From NCBI RefSeq assembly GCF_003957515.1, contig NZ_RQXW01000004.1:186001-250000 (forward strand): 64,000 nucleotides of DNA. The letters are read 5' to 3'. Under the pieces are notes generated by a model. The model was not told the origin of the DNA. It searched no databases and saw only the letters and a list, made by a program, of their open reading frames with translations. Both the position numbers and the translations under genes were made by a program. The DNA is from Amphritea opalescens. Lineage in GTDB: Bacteria; Pseudomonadota; Gammaproteobacteria; Pseudomonadales; Balneatricaceae. Position 1 is the stretch's first letter. Every line of letters begins with the position of its first letter. This document shows, piece after piece, positions 48,257-56,573 of the stretch.

Positions 48257-49507
48257 TTAGTGTGCTACACCGGCGGCTGCCCCTTCATCAATAAGCGATC
48301 CTTTTGCGAATCTATCTATTGAGAACGGTTTTATTAACTCATGTGGTTGATCATGGGCAATGGTATAGGCAAGAGTGTCTCCGCCCGCAGGGATAGCCTT
48401 AAAGCCCCCTGTCCCCCAACCACCGCTGATATACAAACCTGTTACTGAGGTCTTACCAATGATCGGGCTAGAATCAGGTGTTATATCTACAATGCCAGCC
48501 CACTGGCGCATTAGCTTAAGACGGCTAAAACTCGGGTATAGCCCTAGAGTCGCAGTAACCGTTTCTTCTAATACCGGCAGATTTCCACGCTGACCATATG
48601 ATGGATAACGATCTGCACCTCCACCAATGAGAATTTCACCTCGGTCTGACTGACTAACATAGGCATGAACTAATGGAGAGACAACCACACCTTCTAAACA
48701 TGGCTTAATGGGTTCACTAACCATTGCCTGCAAAGGCTGACTTACAATAGGAACAGAAAAACCAGCCATTTCAGCAAGTACACTAGTATGTCCAGCAACA
48801 GCAAAGGCAACTTTATCAGCCCGAATAAACCCTTGATTAGTAGATACACCCGAAACACTATTACCTGAAATTTGAATATCAGTGACTTCACAGTTTTGGA
48901 TAATATCCACACCGAGACTGTCTGCTGCACGCGCATAGCCCCAGGCAACAGCATCATGCCGCGCAACACCGCCCCGTCGCTGTATATAACCTCCCCATAT
49001 AGGGAAGCGAGCATTTTTTGAGATATCTAAGAGGGGATTCTGTTTCTCTATTTCTGCACAGCTGAGCATTTCAGCATCTACGCCCTGTAACTGTAGTGAG
49101 TTAGACCAGCGTTCTAGCATTTCCATATCATGACGACTATGCGCTAGAACGGTCATTCCGCCTTGACTCAACATCACATTATAATTGAGCTCACTTGATA
49201 AATTTTCATAGAGCTTCAAAGAGTGATCAAAAAAGTTTGTGCTTTCAGGATAGAAGTAATTCGAACGAACAACCGTTGTATTACGACCTGTATTGCCGCC
49301 ACCAATCCAGCCTTTTTCAAGCACAGCAACATTTTTTACACCATATTTACTGGCCAGGTAATACGCAGTCGCCAACCCCTGTCCACCTCCGCCAACAATA
49401 ACAACATCATATGTTTTTTTAGGCTCTGGGCTTCGCCATTGAGGTGACCAGTTTTTATGGCCTTTTAGAGAGTGTTTGGCCAACTGCAGTAATGAAAACT
49501 TATCCAT
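48257..49507 (-). CDS. soxB: Sarcosine oxidase beta subunit
   Basis: The 416-residue flavoprotein begins with FSLLQLAKHSLKGHKNW and PQWRSPEPKKTYDVVIV, typical of SoxB, followed by the FAD dinucleotide motif VGGGGQGLATAYYLA. The GGVARHDAVAWGYARA segment contains the His to which FMN is covalently attached in this family. GGWGTGGFKAIPAGG closes the FAD site. It is the catalytic flavin subunit that oxidises sarcosine's N-methyl group. First gene of the operon, divergent from the TRAP transporter, with paired 30-bp motifs in the intervening region. Confidence 0.96.
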   Translation of the reverse strand: MDKFSLLQLAKHSLKGHKNWSPQWRSPEPKKTYDVVIVGGGGQGLATAYYLASKYGVKNVAVLEKGWIGGGNTGRNTTVVRSNYFYPESTNFFDHSLKLYENLSSELNYNVMLSQGGMTVLAHSRHDMEMLERWSNSLQLQGVDAEMLSCAEIEKQNPLLDISKNARFPIWGGYIQRRGGVARHDAVAWGYARAADSLGVDIIQNCEVTDIQISGNSVSGVSTNQGFIRADKVAFAVAGHTSVLAEMAGFSVPIVSQPLQAMVSEPIKPCLEGVVVSPLVHAYVSQSDRGEILIGGGADRYPSYGQRGNLPVLEETVTATLGLYPSFSRLKLMRQWAGIVDITPDSSPIIGKTSVTGLYISGGWGTGGFKAIPAGGDTLAYTIAHDQPHELIKPFSIDRFAKGSLIDEGAAAGVAH

Positions 49508-49596
49508 ATGGCTTACCTATTTATTATTCAGTCTCAGCTACTAACTGCTATGAGCAGTCTTGATATTTTTACAATCAAAAATAAAAACCAGCCTCA

Positions 49597-49626
49597 ATTA
49601 AGTCATACAGCTTACATATAAGTCAA
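49597..49626 (-). promoter_or_regulatory. 30-bp motif, copy facing soxB
   Basis: On the minus strand this copy begins TTGACTTA and ends CTTAAT, with GTATG before the last part. It matches the plus-strand copy at 49662-49691 at 24 of 30 positions. It lies about 90-120 bp before soxB. Each copy holds two GACTTA-like half-sites about two helical turns apart. Confidence 0.6.
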
Positions 49627-49661
49627 TAAGCTTAATGCCAAAAAAAATCATATTAATCCTG

Positions 49662-49691
49662 TTGACTTACAGATAATCCGTATGGCTTAAT
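49662..49691 (+). promoter_or_regulatory. 30-bp motif, copy facing dctP
   Basis: This copy also begins TTGACTTA and ends CTTAAT, and is inverted relative to the copy at 49597-49626. It lies about 80-110 bp before dctP. TTGACT with an 18-base spacer to CTTAAT could also act as a promoter, or the half-sites could bind the AraC-type regulator encoded at 52779. Confidence 0.6.
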
Positions 49692-49773
49692 CGAATAGCA
49701 ACAATTTTCCGGTGCTTCAGTATTTCAAATCAATGCTGACTGGGAGCTCAATAAATACAAAGAGGAGTGACCT

Positions 49774-50769
49774 ATGAATATAAAAAAAATTCTTCAAGGA
49801 ACAATAGTTGCAGGTTCTATGCTGCTAAGCATGACGACGATGGCTGCATCATTGAAGATAGCAACAGACTCTGGAGCAAAAGGCTCGCCTGCAGGTAATG
49901 CCATAGAGTATTGGGCAGAGCTTATCAATAAGGAAAGCAACGGTGATTTACATGTAGATGTCTTTTACCAAAACCAGCTGGGTGGTCAGCAAGAGGTGTT
50001 CGACCTTCTTGTCGCTGGAGAAGTTGATCTTATGCTCAACTGGCCAATGACTTCATATGATAAGCGTCTTTCCGTTTTATACACGCCATATATGTTTTTC
50101 AATTGGGATGAAGCATTAACAGCTTATGGTCAGGGGGGGTGGGCCAATAACATGCTGAACGGAATCTACAATGATCAAGGCCTAAAGTTTCTAGGAGCTT
50201 GGCCTGAAGGCTTCGTTGGCGTTGCCACCCGAGGATCATATGCTAAAAATATAGCTGAAGCTGAAAACCTAAAAGTAAGAACCCCACCTTCATTTCCCTT
50301 CCCTCAAACACTGCAAGCACTAGGTTATCAAGCAACAGCCATTGACTGGGGTGAAGTATTCACCTCAATTCAAACAGGTGTTGTCGATGGCGATGCAGGC
50401 AATGTCATCTACTTCGATTATGAATATTTTCGTGATGTCTTAGATTATTACGTACGTACTAAACATCTGTTCAGTACCGGCGCATTAACAATGAATAGCG
50501 AGTCATTTGAAAAGCTTACAGATGAACAACAAGAAATTGTGAGAAGTTCAGCTCAAAAAGTCATGGAAAAACAGTTTCAAGATGGTAAAGCATTCGATGC
50601 ATTATACGTACAAAAATCAAAAGAATCGGGCATGGAATACATTGAACCACCTGAATCCACAATCCACGACTACGCTACAGTAGTACGTGAAAAAGTATGG
50701 CCTTTAATGGAAGAAGCTGTCGGAAAAGAAATCATGGACACCATCAAAGAAAATGCCACAGCGTTATAA
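49774..50769 (+). CDS. TRAP transporter substrate-binding protein (DctP family)
   Basis: The 331-residue protein has a Sec signal peptide ending near TTMAA and a DctP fold, with LGGQQEVFDLLVAGEVDLML, the LKVRTPPSF segment carrying the conserved Arg that usually binds a carboxylate, and QTGVVDGDAGN. It should capture a small organic acid or zwitterion in the periplasm for the DctQM membrane pair encoded next. Divergence from soxB suggests sarcosine, dimethylglycine, betaine or a related compound, but the ligand cannot be read from sequence. A GAGGAG Shine-Dalgarno precedes the start. Confidence 0.93.
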   Translation: MNIKKILQGTIVAGSMLLSMTTMAASLKIATDSGAKGSPAGNAIEYWAELINKESNGDLHVDVFYQNQLGGQQEVFDLLVAGEVDLMLNWPMTSYDKRLSVLYTPYMFFNWDEALTAYGQGGWANNMLNGIYNDQGLKFLGAWPEGFVGVATRGSYAKNIAEAENLKVRTPPSFPFPQTLQALGYQATAIDWGEVFTSIQTGVVDGDAGNVIYFDYEYFRDVLDYYVRTKHLFSTGALTMNSESFEKLTDEQQEIVRSSAQKVMEKQFQDGKAFDALYVQKSKESGMEYIEPPESTIHDYATVVREKVWPLMEEAVGKEIMDTIKENATAL

Positions 50770-50909
50770 TTAGGAGTTAAATTAAATACGCCCTTTGAGC
50801 TTTCATTGGGCGAACAAACCATATACATAAACTCTATAGCACGATTTTTAATAGTAAAAAATCATTTCCACAGTTAATAAGAATTCAAATTATCAAAACT
50901 GGGCCAAAA

Positions 50910-51413
50910 ATGAGTACCTTAACAAAACAAATAGACGTCATATTCGAGAAGTTATTAATCTTGATAGCAGTGATCAGCACGTTGACTGTTGCTGGATTAA
51001 TGATATTCATAGTCTTTTCACGCTATGTAATGGGCTGGTCTATAATTGGCCTTCATGAAGTGATACTCATGTCAGCAATGTGGCTATACATGAGCGGTTC
51101 GATGATTGCCAGTAGACGTAATGAGCACCTTACAGTAGATCTTTTATATCAAAAAATAAAATCACCTTTCTGGCAAGTTATTCATTTTAGACTGGTATCT
51201 TTAATTACAATAATAACTTGTATTTTCTTTATGACCTGGGCATATAAGTTATTAGGATGGGCAATAAAAAGACCTCAAAGCACTCCTGGCTTAAATTTAC
51301 CCTTAATTATTCCTCAAGCAGCTATTATTGCTGCCAGCGTCTTTTGCTTTATATATGGCGTTCGCGATTTCTTACGAGGATCCCCATATAACAACAATCA
51401 TAAGGAATTATAA
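50910..51413 (+). CDS. TRAP transporter small permease (DctQ family)
   Basis: The 167-residue protein has four predicted membrane helices, starting at about residues 15, 47, 87 and 132, and the DctQ-type segment GLHEVILMSAMWLYMSGS followed by ARRNEHLTVDLL-like sequence (SRRNEHLTVDLL). It pairs with the large permease two bases downstream. The gap of about 140 bp after dctP contains a weak stem CGCCC / GGGCG, which may reduce expression of the membrane subunits relative to the binding protein. No clear Shine-Dalgarno was seen. Confidence 0.92.
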   Translation: MSTLTKQIDVIFEKLLILIAVISTLTVAGLMIFIVFSRYVMGWSIIGLHEVILMSAMWLYMSGSMIASRRNEHLTVDLLYQKIKSPFWQVIHFRLVSLITIITCIFFMTWAYKLLGWAIKRPQSTPGLNLPLIIPQAAIIAASVFCFIYGVRDFLRGSPYNNNHKEL

Positions 51414-51415
51414 TA

Positions 51416-52705
51416 ATGGCTATTTTGGCAATATTTATTCTTATAATATTAATGATTTTAGGCGTCCCAATAGTTTGGTCTTTTGCCGCTGTATTAGCAT
51501 ATTTAACTTTCGTTTTCGATTCAAACCTTACTACGTTATTACTTCAAGGATTTCGTTCACTAAACTCTGTCATTTTATTAGCACTTCCTCTGTTTATATT
51601 TGCAGGTTATCTAATGCAGGTTGGTGGAATTGCATCTCGGCTTGTTAATTTCATTGAGGTTCTAGTCACCGGTCGCAAAGGCGGTCTAGGCGCCTCAATG
51701 ATTTTTACCTCCAGTATTTTTGGCGCTATTTCTGGTACATCGACTGCCGCAGTTGCAGCCATTGGCACAATAATGATCGACCCGCTTGCTAAAAGAGGCT
51801 ATCCCAGAGGTTATTCTAGTGCTCTCTTGGGCATTTCATCTTTGCTCGGCATACTGATACCCCCTTCAGTTACGTTAATCCTCTTCGGTGTCGTCACACG
51901 TCAATCAATAACAGCATTGTTTGCAGCAACACTAGGCCCAGCACTACTGTTAATTATTGGCTTAGTCATATTCAATCGTTTAAGTATAGGCCGCACATTC
52001 AACGAAACATCTCCACCAGATGTATCTGCTAATAAAAACCTCCTCAAGAAAAACTTCTTATCCGCCATGCCAGCATTATCAATGCCTTTAATTATTCTTG
52101 GAGGAATTTATGGTGGAATTTTCACGCCAACTGAAGCTGCAGCTGTCGCTGTTTTAGTCGCTATAATTGTTGGATTCTTTTTTTATAAAGAGTTAACTCT
52201 ATTTAAACTTAAAGAAAGCATAATCGCCTCTGCAGAAACGACAGGTACTATTATTTTAATCTTACTATTTTCGTTTATGATAGGAAGAATTCTCGTTTCT
52301 GAACGCGTACCCCAAGAGTTAAGTGACTTCATAATATCATTAATACAGAATAAAATTATGATCCTTATCATCATTAATTTAGTTCTTATTGCAGCAGGGG
52401 CAATAATGGACGATGTTTCTGTTACTGTAGTGCTGGCGCCTTTATTTATGCCTTTAATGATAAAAATAGGAATCGATCCTGTTCATTATGCATCGATTGT
52501 TGCTTGCTCCGTTGTCATTGGAGCCAATAGTCCACCCGTTGCACCCATTTTATATATGGCCTGTAAAATCGGGAAGGTTTCAATTCATGAAGCGATATTA
52601 CCCGCTCTTAGCTTGATTGCTTTTGTTGCTATCCCTGTAATGTTAGTGACGACATTTATACCAGAGTTATCGTTATTCATTCCTAGAATTTTAGGATTTA
52701 TGTAA
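51416..52705 (+). CDS. TRAP transporter large permease (DctM family)
   Basis: The 429-residue integral membrane protein has about 12 hydrophobic helices and DctM signatures: FGAISGTSTAAVAAIGTIM, GILIPPSVTLILFGVVT and GGIYGGIFTPTEAAAVAV. It is the sodium-driven channel subunit that moves the substrate delivered by DctP. It starts two bases after dctQ. A hairpin with a short T run follows it. Confidence 0.95.
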   Translation: MAILAIFILIILMILGVPIVWSFAAVLAYLTFVFDSNLTTLLLQGFRSLNSVILLALPLFIFAGYLMQVGGIASRLVNFIEVLVTGRKGGLGASMIFTSSIFGAISGTSTAAVAAIGTIMIDPLAKRGYPRGYSSALLGISSLLGILIPPSVTLILFGVVTRQSITALFAATLGPALLLIIGLVIFNRLSIGRTFNETSPPDVSANKNLLKKNFLSAMPALSMPLIILGGIYGGIFTPTEAAAVAVLVAIIVGFFFYKELTLFKLKESIIASAETTGTIILILLFSFMIGRILVSERVPQELSDFIISLIQNKIMILIIINLVLIAAGAIMDDVSVTVVLAPLFMPLMIKIGIDPVHYASIVACSVVIGANSPPVAPILYMACKIGKVSIHEAILPALSLIAFVAIPVMLVTTFIPELSLFIPRILGFM

Positions 52706-52731
52706 TCATTCGAAAACTTATCGCTCTAAAT

Positions 52732-52753
52732 AAGGGCAGTTACATGCCCTTTT
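52732..52753 (+). terminator. Probable terminator after dctM
   Basis: The stem AAGGGCA / TGCCCTT is followed by two further T bases. It is 27 bp after dctM and just before the regulator gene, so read-through into the regulator is possible. Confidence 0.55.
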
Positions 52754-52778
52754 AAATATAAAAATGGGAGGACTGAAT

Positions 52779-53852
52779 ATGGAACCAGTAAGTATAAGCA
52801 CCTTAAATCAGTTACGAAACCCAATAAAAAAACAACCACTCTTAAACAAAGCACACATAATAAATAAAAAAACACATTCTGATTCAATAAAAAAAGGCAC
52901 TAAGCCGCATCGTTTCTGCTTTCTTGTGCAATCAGAATTTTCGGCTTCTGACCTTGTCGCTACCACACACGTATTGAGTTTAGCAAACCGGGATTCTCAA
53001 GAAAACTTATATGACTGGGTCATTGTTAGCAAAGGCGGAATTAGCCCCTCTTCATACGAAGGCCTAGGAATACAGGTTGACAAAGATATTCAATCTGTCA
53101 ATTTAAAAGAAATCGATACACTGATCATATTTGGTGGTCAAAAAATAGAATACAAAGATCGTGAAATAATTAATTGGATTATTTCCGCAAATTCAAAAAA
53201 AATAAAAATCGGCGCCATAGGTTCTGGAGTATACCTTCTTGCTTTAGCTGGACTGTTAGAAGGACAGCCTTGTACTATTAACCGAGAATATTTACCTGCA
53301 TTTAAAAAAACATTCCCGAACATAGAGATTTCTTCTAATCTTTTTGTTCAAAACGAAAAAATATTTTGCTGTTCAGACAGAAATGGCATGGTAGATTTCA
53401 TGCTTAAAATAATAATTAATCAGCACAACCCATCTCTGGCTATGAAAATAAATAATCAGCTTAATAACCAAATAATTCAAGACCATCAACATCCTTCACA
53501 TTCTATTAATGATGAAAACACCCCTATAAAAATAAAAGACATAATTTCTCTAATGGAAAGTAATCTAGAAGAACCTTTAAGCATGGAAGACCTATCAAAA
53601 TATACAGGGGTATCTAATCGACAAATTGAACGGCTATTCAATAAACATTTAAAAAGCTCTCCCTCAAAATACTATTTAGAGTTACGGCTCACCAAGGCAA
53701 AAAGTCTAATACGTCACACTAATGATACTATAACTGATATTTCAATCTCTTGTGGCTTTAACTCAGTAGCGCATTTCAGCACATCTTATCGTCGACTTTT
53801 TGGTCTTCAGCCGAGAGAAGAGCGCAGCGCATCGATTATTTTTAATCATTAA
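52779..53852 (+). CDS. GlxA/GbdR-type AraC-family transcriptional regulator
   Basis: The start at 52779 (MEPVSISTLNQL) has GGGAGGA six bases upstream; an in-frame ATG at 52764 overlaps that site. The 357-residue protein has a DJ-1/PfpI-like N-terminal domain (about residues 45-210) and a C-terminal AraC domain (MEDLSKYTGVSNRQIERLF, then ISISCGFNSVAHFSTSYRRL). The ending LFGLQPREER and YYLELRLTKAKSLI match the GbdR/SouR/CdhR group, which senses glycine betaine, sarcosine or carnitine. It lies beside the TRAP and sarcosine oxidase genes and is a good candidate for their activator. Confidence 0.9.
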   Translation: MEPVSISTLNQLRNPIKKQPLLNKAHIINKKTHSDSIKKGTKPHRFCFLVQSEFSASDLVATTHVLSLANRDSQENLYDWVIVSKGGISPSSYEGLGIQVDKDIQSVNLKEIDTLIIFGGQKIEYKDREIINWIISANSKKIKIGAIGSGVYLLALAGLLEGQPCTINREYLPAFKKTFPNIEISSNLFVQNEKIFCCSDRNGMVDFMLKIIINQHNPSLAMKINNQLNNQIIQDHQHPSHSINDENTPIKIKDIISLMESNLEEPLSMEDLSKYTGVSNRQIERLFNKHLKSSPSKYYLELRLTKAKSLIRHTNDTITDISISCGFNSVAHFSTSYRRLFGLQPREERSASIIFNH

Positions 53853-54055
53853 GATTGTTTATTTTTCACACATTAAAAAAATTTAATAGCGCCTTTCAAT
53901 TAAATTATGATGTAAAGCCTCTTCTTAAAGACCCTTTTCACCCATAGATTTCTAATTTTCACAGACACTAAAACTATCCTCATTCTTCCATCGATTAAAT
54001 TAAACCTTAGTCCCCGCCTCTGTATATAAATAAAAAATATTCTCATTTTACAAGC

Positions 54056-54085
54056 AAAAAAAACTGTGTCATTCGACACAGTTTT
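54056..54085. terminator. Bidirectional terminator between the AraC-type regulator and the molybdoenzyme
   Basis: The perfect 11-base stem AAAACTGTGTC / GACACAGTTTT has a four-base loop, with an A run on the left giving U bases on the minus strand. It lies about 33 bp beyond the molybdoenzyme stop. Confidence 0.85.
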
Positions 54086-54117
54086 GTACTCAAGCATTTA
54101 CCTTTCATAGGACTCTA

Positions 54118-56421
54118 CTAATCGTTACTCAGTGGAGGGTCATAGACTGTTATTTCTGGTAGTTCACCTTCAAATTTTTCTAGCTCAACTAACGCACTAT
54201 GTGCTGCAGTACCTTGCGAAAGTTTCGACGTCCTTTTGTCATGCGTAAGCATATTAGGATTCCCATGCTTATCAAGGCTCTTAGTCTCTCCAGGAGTTGC
54301 CGGGTCATACCACGCCCCCGTGCACAAATAGATTGTTCGCTCTCTGATATCTTCAGTAACGACCGCCCCTGCAAGGCAAGCCCCTCTATCGTTAAACACC
54401 CTTACGACATCACCATCCTTAATATTACGCGCATTGGCGTCTTTAGGATGAATCATTACCGGTTCACGCCCCTTCACCTTAGAACTTTGGCTATATTTCC
54501 CAGCATCAAGCTGACTATGGAGCCGAGTCTTTGGCTGACCAGAAATCATATGTAACGGAAAAGAACGAGCTTGTTCAGAATTAAGCCATTCAGTAGGGGG
54601 AAGCCAAGTAAATTGACCAGGACAATCCGAATATCCAAATGACGCTATCCGATCACTATAAAGTTCAATTTTTCCACTTGGCGTTGTTAGTGGATTTTGT
54701 TCTGGGTCACGGCGGAACTCAGATAGCAAAACAGTTTCAGGGTTTGGATCTTCAAATTCAATAATATCACCGGTTAAAAACGACTCAAAATTCGGCAACG
54801 TGATACCCACACCAGAGGACATGACACAAAGATCTTGCCACATTCCTTCCAGCCACTGTCGTGACGTTTTATCTAACGTAAAATCCTTATCAAAATTCAG
54901 ACGTTCAGCGATTTCAGTAAATATATCATATTCATCACGTGCCTCCGCAACAGGATCAATCACCTTAGGCATGGGTATGAGGCTATTATCTCGCTGCCCT
55001 CCGCCTATATCTTCGCGCTCGAGCGTCGTGGTTACTGGGAATACAATATCAGCAAACCGTGCGGTAGCCGTCCAGTTGATTTCGTTTACAATAACTGTTT
55101 CAGGCTTTTGAAAGGCCTTTATCAATCGGTTAATGTCTTGATGATGATGGAAAGGATTCCCACCAGCCCACCATATCATACGGATATCGGGGTAAGAGAG
55201 ATCCTTACCGTTGTATTTATAATCCTCTCCAGGGTGCAACAACATATCTGAAATACATGCCACCGGGATAAACGTCTTAACTCTATTTTTACCCTGCGGA
55301 AAAGATGGCCATCTCAAAGGGCGGTTCATCAACCCAATACCACCATCAGAGCCATAAGCTATAGCAAATCCACCTGCGGGCAAACCAATTTGGCCGAGCA
55401 TTGAAGCAAGCGTGATTGTGCCCCATAGGGTTTGCTCCCCATGCTCTGCTCTTTGCAAGCCTGCAGCGGTACAAATGAAGGTACGCGAACGAGCCATTTG
55501 TCGAGCAAGCTCTCTGATTCTTTCTGCTGGAATTTCTGATTGTAAACTAGCCCATTCCGCGGTTTTAGGCACGCCATCTTTTTTACCTAGTAAGTAAGAC
55601 TTTACCTCATCAAATCCAACCGTATACCTTTCAAGAAAGGTCTGATCATGTAAATCTTCAATCAGCAAAGTATGTGCAAGCCCTAGCATAATCGCGGTAT
55701 CTGATCCTGGTATAGGAGCTAACCACTCAGCACAAATTTCTGCCGGTGTATCAGATTTACATGGATTAAAGTCGATAAACTTTACACCCGCTGCATGACA
55801 AGCCAGTAACTCGCCTTTTAACCGGTGACGCGAACATCCACCAGGTGAAACTTGAGCGCTCTTAAGAGGAATCCCTCCAAACATAACGACAAGTTCTCCC
55901 TCCTTAGCAATCGTTGACCAACGAGTACCATTTCGAGTCAACCCTTCAAAATCCCCGACAATATGAGGTAACAAAACTAAAGCAGTGTTATAGCTATAGT
56001 TACCTTCACTTCGTACAAAACCACCAGAGCAATTTAAAAATCTCTTCAACTGACTTTGTGCATGATGGAATCGACCGGCACTGCCCCATCCATATGAGCC
56101 ACCAAAAATGGCCTCGTTGCCATATTTTTGTCGGGTAGTGTCGAGAGCTTTCGCGGCTAAATCTAACGCCGTCTCCCATGACACTTCAATAAAGGGCTCT
56201 TCACCTCGTTTATTCCCTCCATGCTGGGGGCCATTTTCAAGGTAGCCTTTACGTACAGCAGGCTTTTTTATGCGTGCAGAACCGTAGATGGAATCTACAA
56301 AATTATCATTAATCGGTGACGGATCGGGATCGCCAGGGTGACCACTGACGCCTGTCAATTTACCATCTTTAACGTCAGCAATCCCTGCCCCCCAATGGCT
56401 TGATGTTACATGCTTAGTCAT
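54118..56421 (-). CDS. Molybdopterin S/N-oxide reductase family protein, cytoplasmic (BisC/TorZ-like)
   Basis: The 767-residue protein belongs to the DMSO reductase family of Mo-bis(MGD) enzymes. SSHWGAGIADVKDGKL at the N-terminus, HPGDPDPSPI and YGWGSAGRFHHAQSQL are typical of the S/N-oxide reductase branch; Ser114 is the expected molybdenum ligand. No N-terminal cysteine cluster and no Tat signal are present, so the enzyme should be cytoplasmic and lack its own Fe-S centre, as E. coli BisC does. Plausible substrates are methionine sulfoxide, biotin sulfoxide, DMSO or TMAO. As last gene of the mde-like cluster, methionine sulfoxide is attractive but unproven. It has a good AGAGGTGGA Shine-Dalgarno and a poly-G tract about 93-103 bp upstream. 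Confidence 0.9.
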   Translation of the reverse strand: MTKHVTSSHWGAGIADVKDGKLTGVSGHPGDPDPSPINDNFVDSIYGSARIKKPAVRKGYLENGPQHGGNKRGEEPFIEVSWETALDLAAKALDTTRQKYGNEAIFGGSYGWGSAGRFHHAQSQLKRFLNCSGGFVRSEGNYSYNTALVLLPHIVGDFEGLTRNGTRWSTIAKEGELVVMFGGIPLKSAQVSPGGCSRHRLKGELLACHAAGVKFIDFNPCKSDTPAEICAEWLAPIPGSDTAIMLGLAHTLLIEDLHDQTFLERYTVGFDEVKSYLLGKKDGVPKTAEWASLQSEIPAERIRELARQMARSRTFICTAAGLQRAEHGEQTLWGTITLASMLGQIGLPAGGFAIAYGSDGGIGLMNRPLRWPSFPQGKNRVKTFIPVACISDMLLHPGEDYKYNGKDLSYPDIRMIWWAGGNPFHHHQDINRLIKAFQKPETVIVNEINWTATARFADIVFPVTTTLEREDIGGGQRDNSLIPMPKVIDPVAEARDEYDIFTEIAERLNFDKDFTLDKTSRQWLEGMWQDLCVMSSGVGITLPNFESFLTGDIIEFEDPNPETVLLSEFRRDPEQNPLTTPSGKIELYSDRIASFGYSDCPGQFTWLPPTEWLNSEQARSFPLHMISGQPKTRLHSQLDAGKYSQSSKVKGREPVMIHPKDANARNIKDGDVVRVFNDRGACLAGAVVTEDIRERTIYLCTGAWYDPATPGETKSLDKHGNPNMLTHDKRTSKLSQGTAAHSALVELEKFEGELPEITVYDPPLSND

Positions 56422-56513
56422 TTCAATCCACCTCTAATTTTTATTCTTCTCAACTGAACTGATAGTACTTCAGCAGTTAAAGTAGCCCTTCAATTCTTCA
56501 TTCTGCTATCTAG

Positions 56514-56524
56514 CCCCCCCCCCC
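56514..56524 (-). repeat. Poly-G11 tract upstream of the molybdoenzyme gene
   Basis: Eleven C on the plus strand read as G11 in the direction of transcription, 93-103 bp before the start codon. Such tracts change length by slippage and can alter promoter spacing or leader structure. Confidence 0.85.
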
Positions 56525-56573
56525 TATTTAGTGCGGGTAGCCCTTCATAACAAAACCACATTTGTATCTGCTA

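Noticed and set aside
50785-50815. Terminator between dctP and dctQ.
   Set aside because: The stem CGCCC / GGGCG is short with a long loop and no T run; it may lower read-through but is not a confident terminator.
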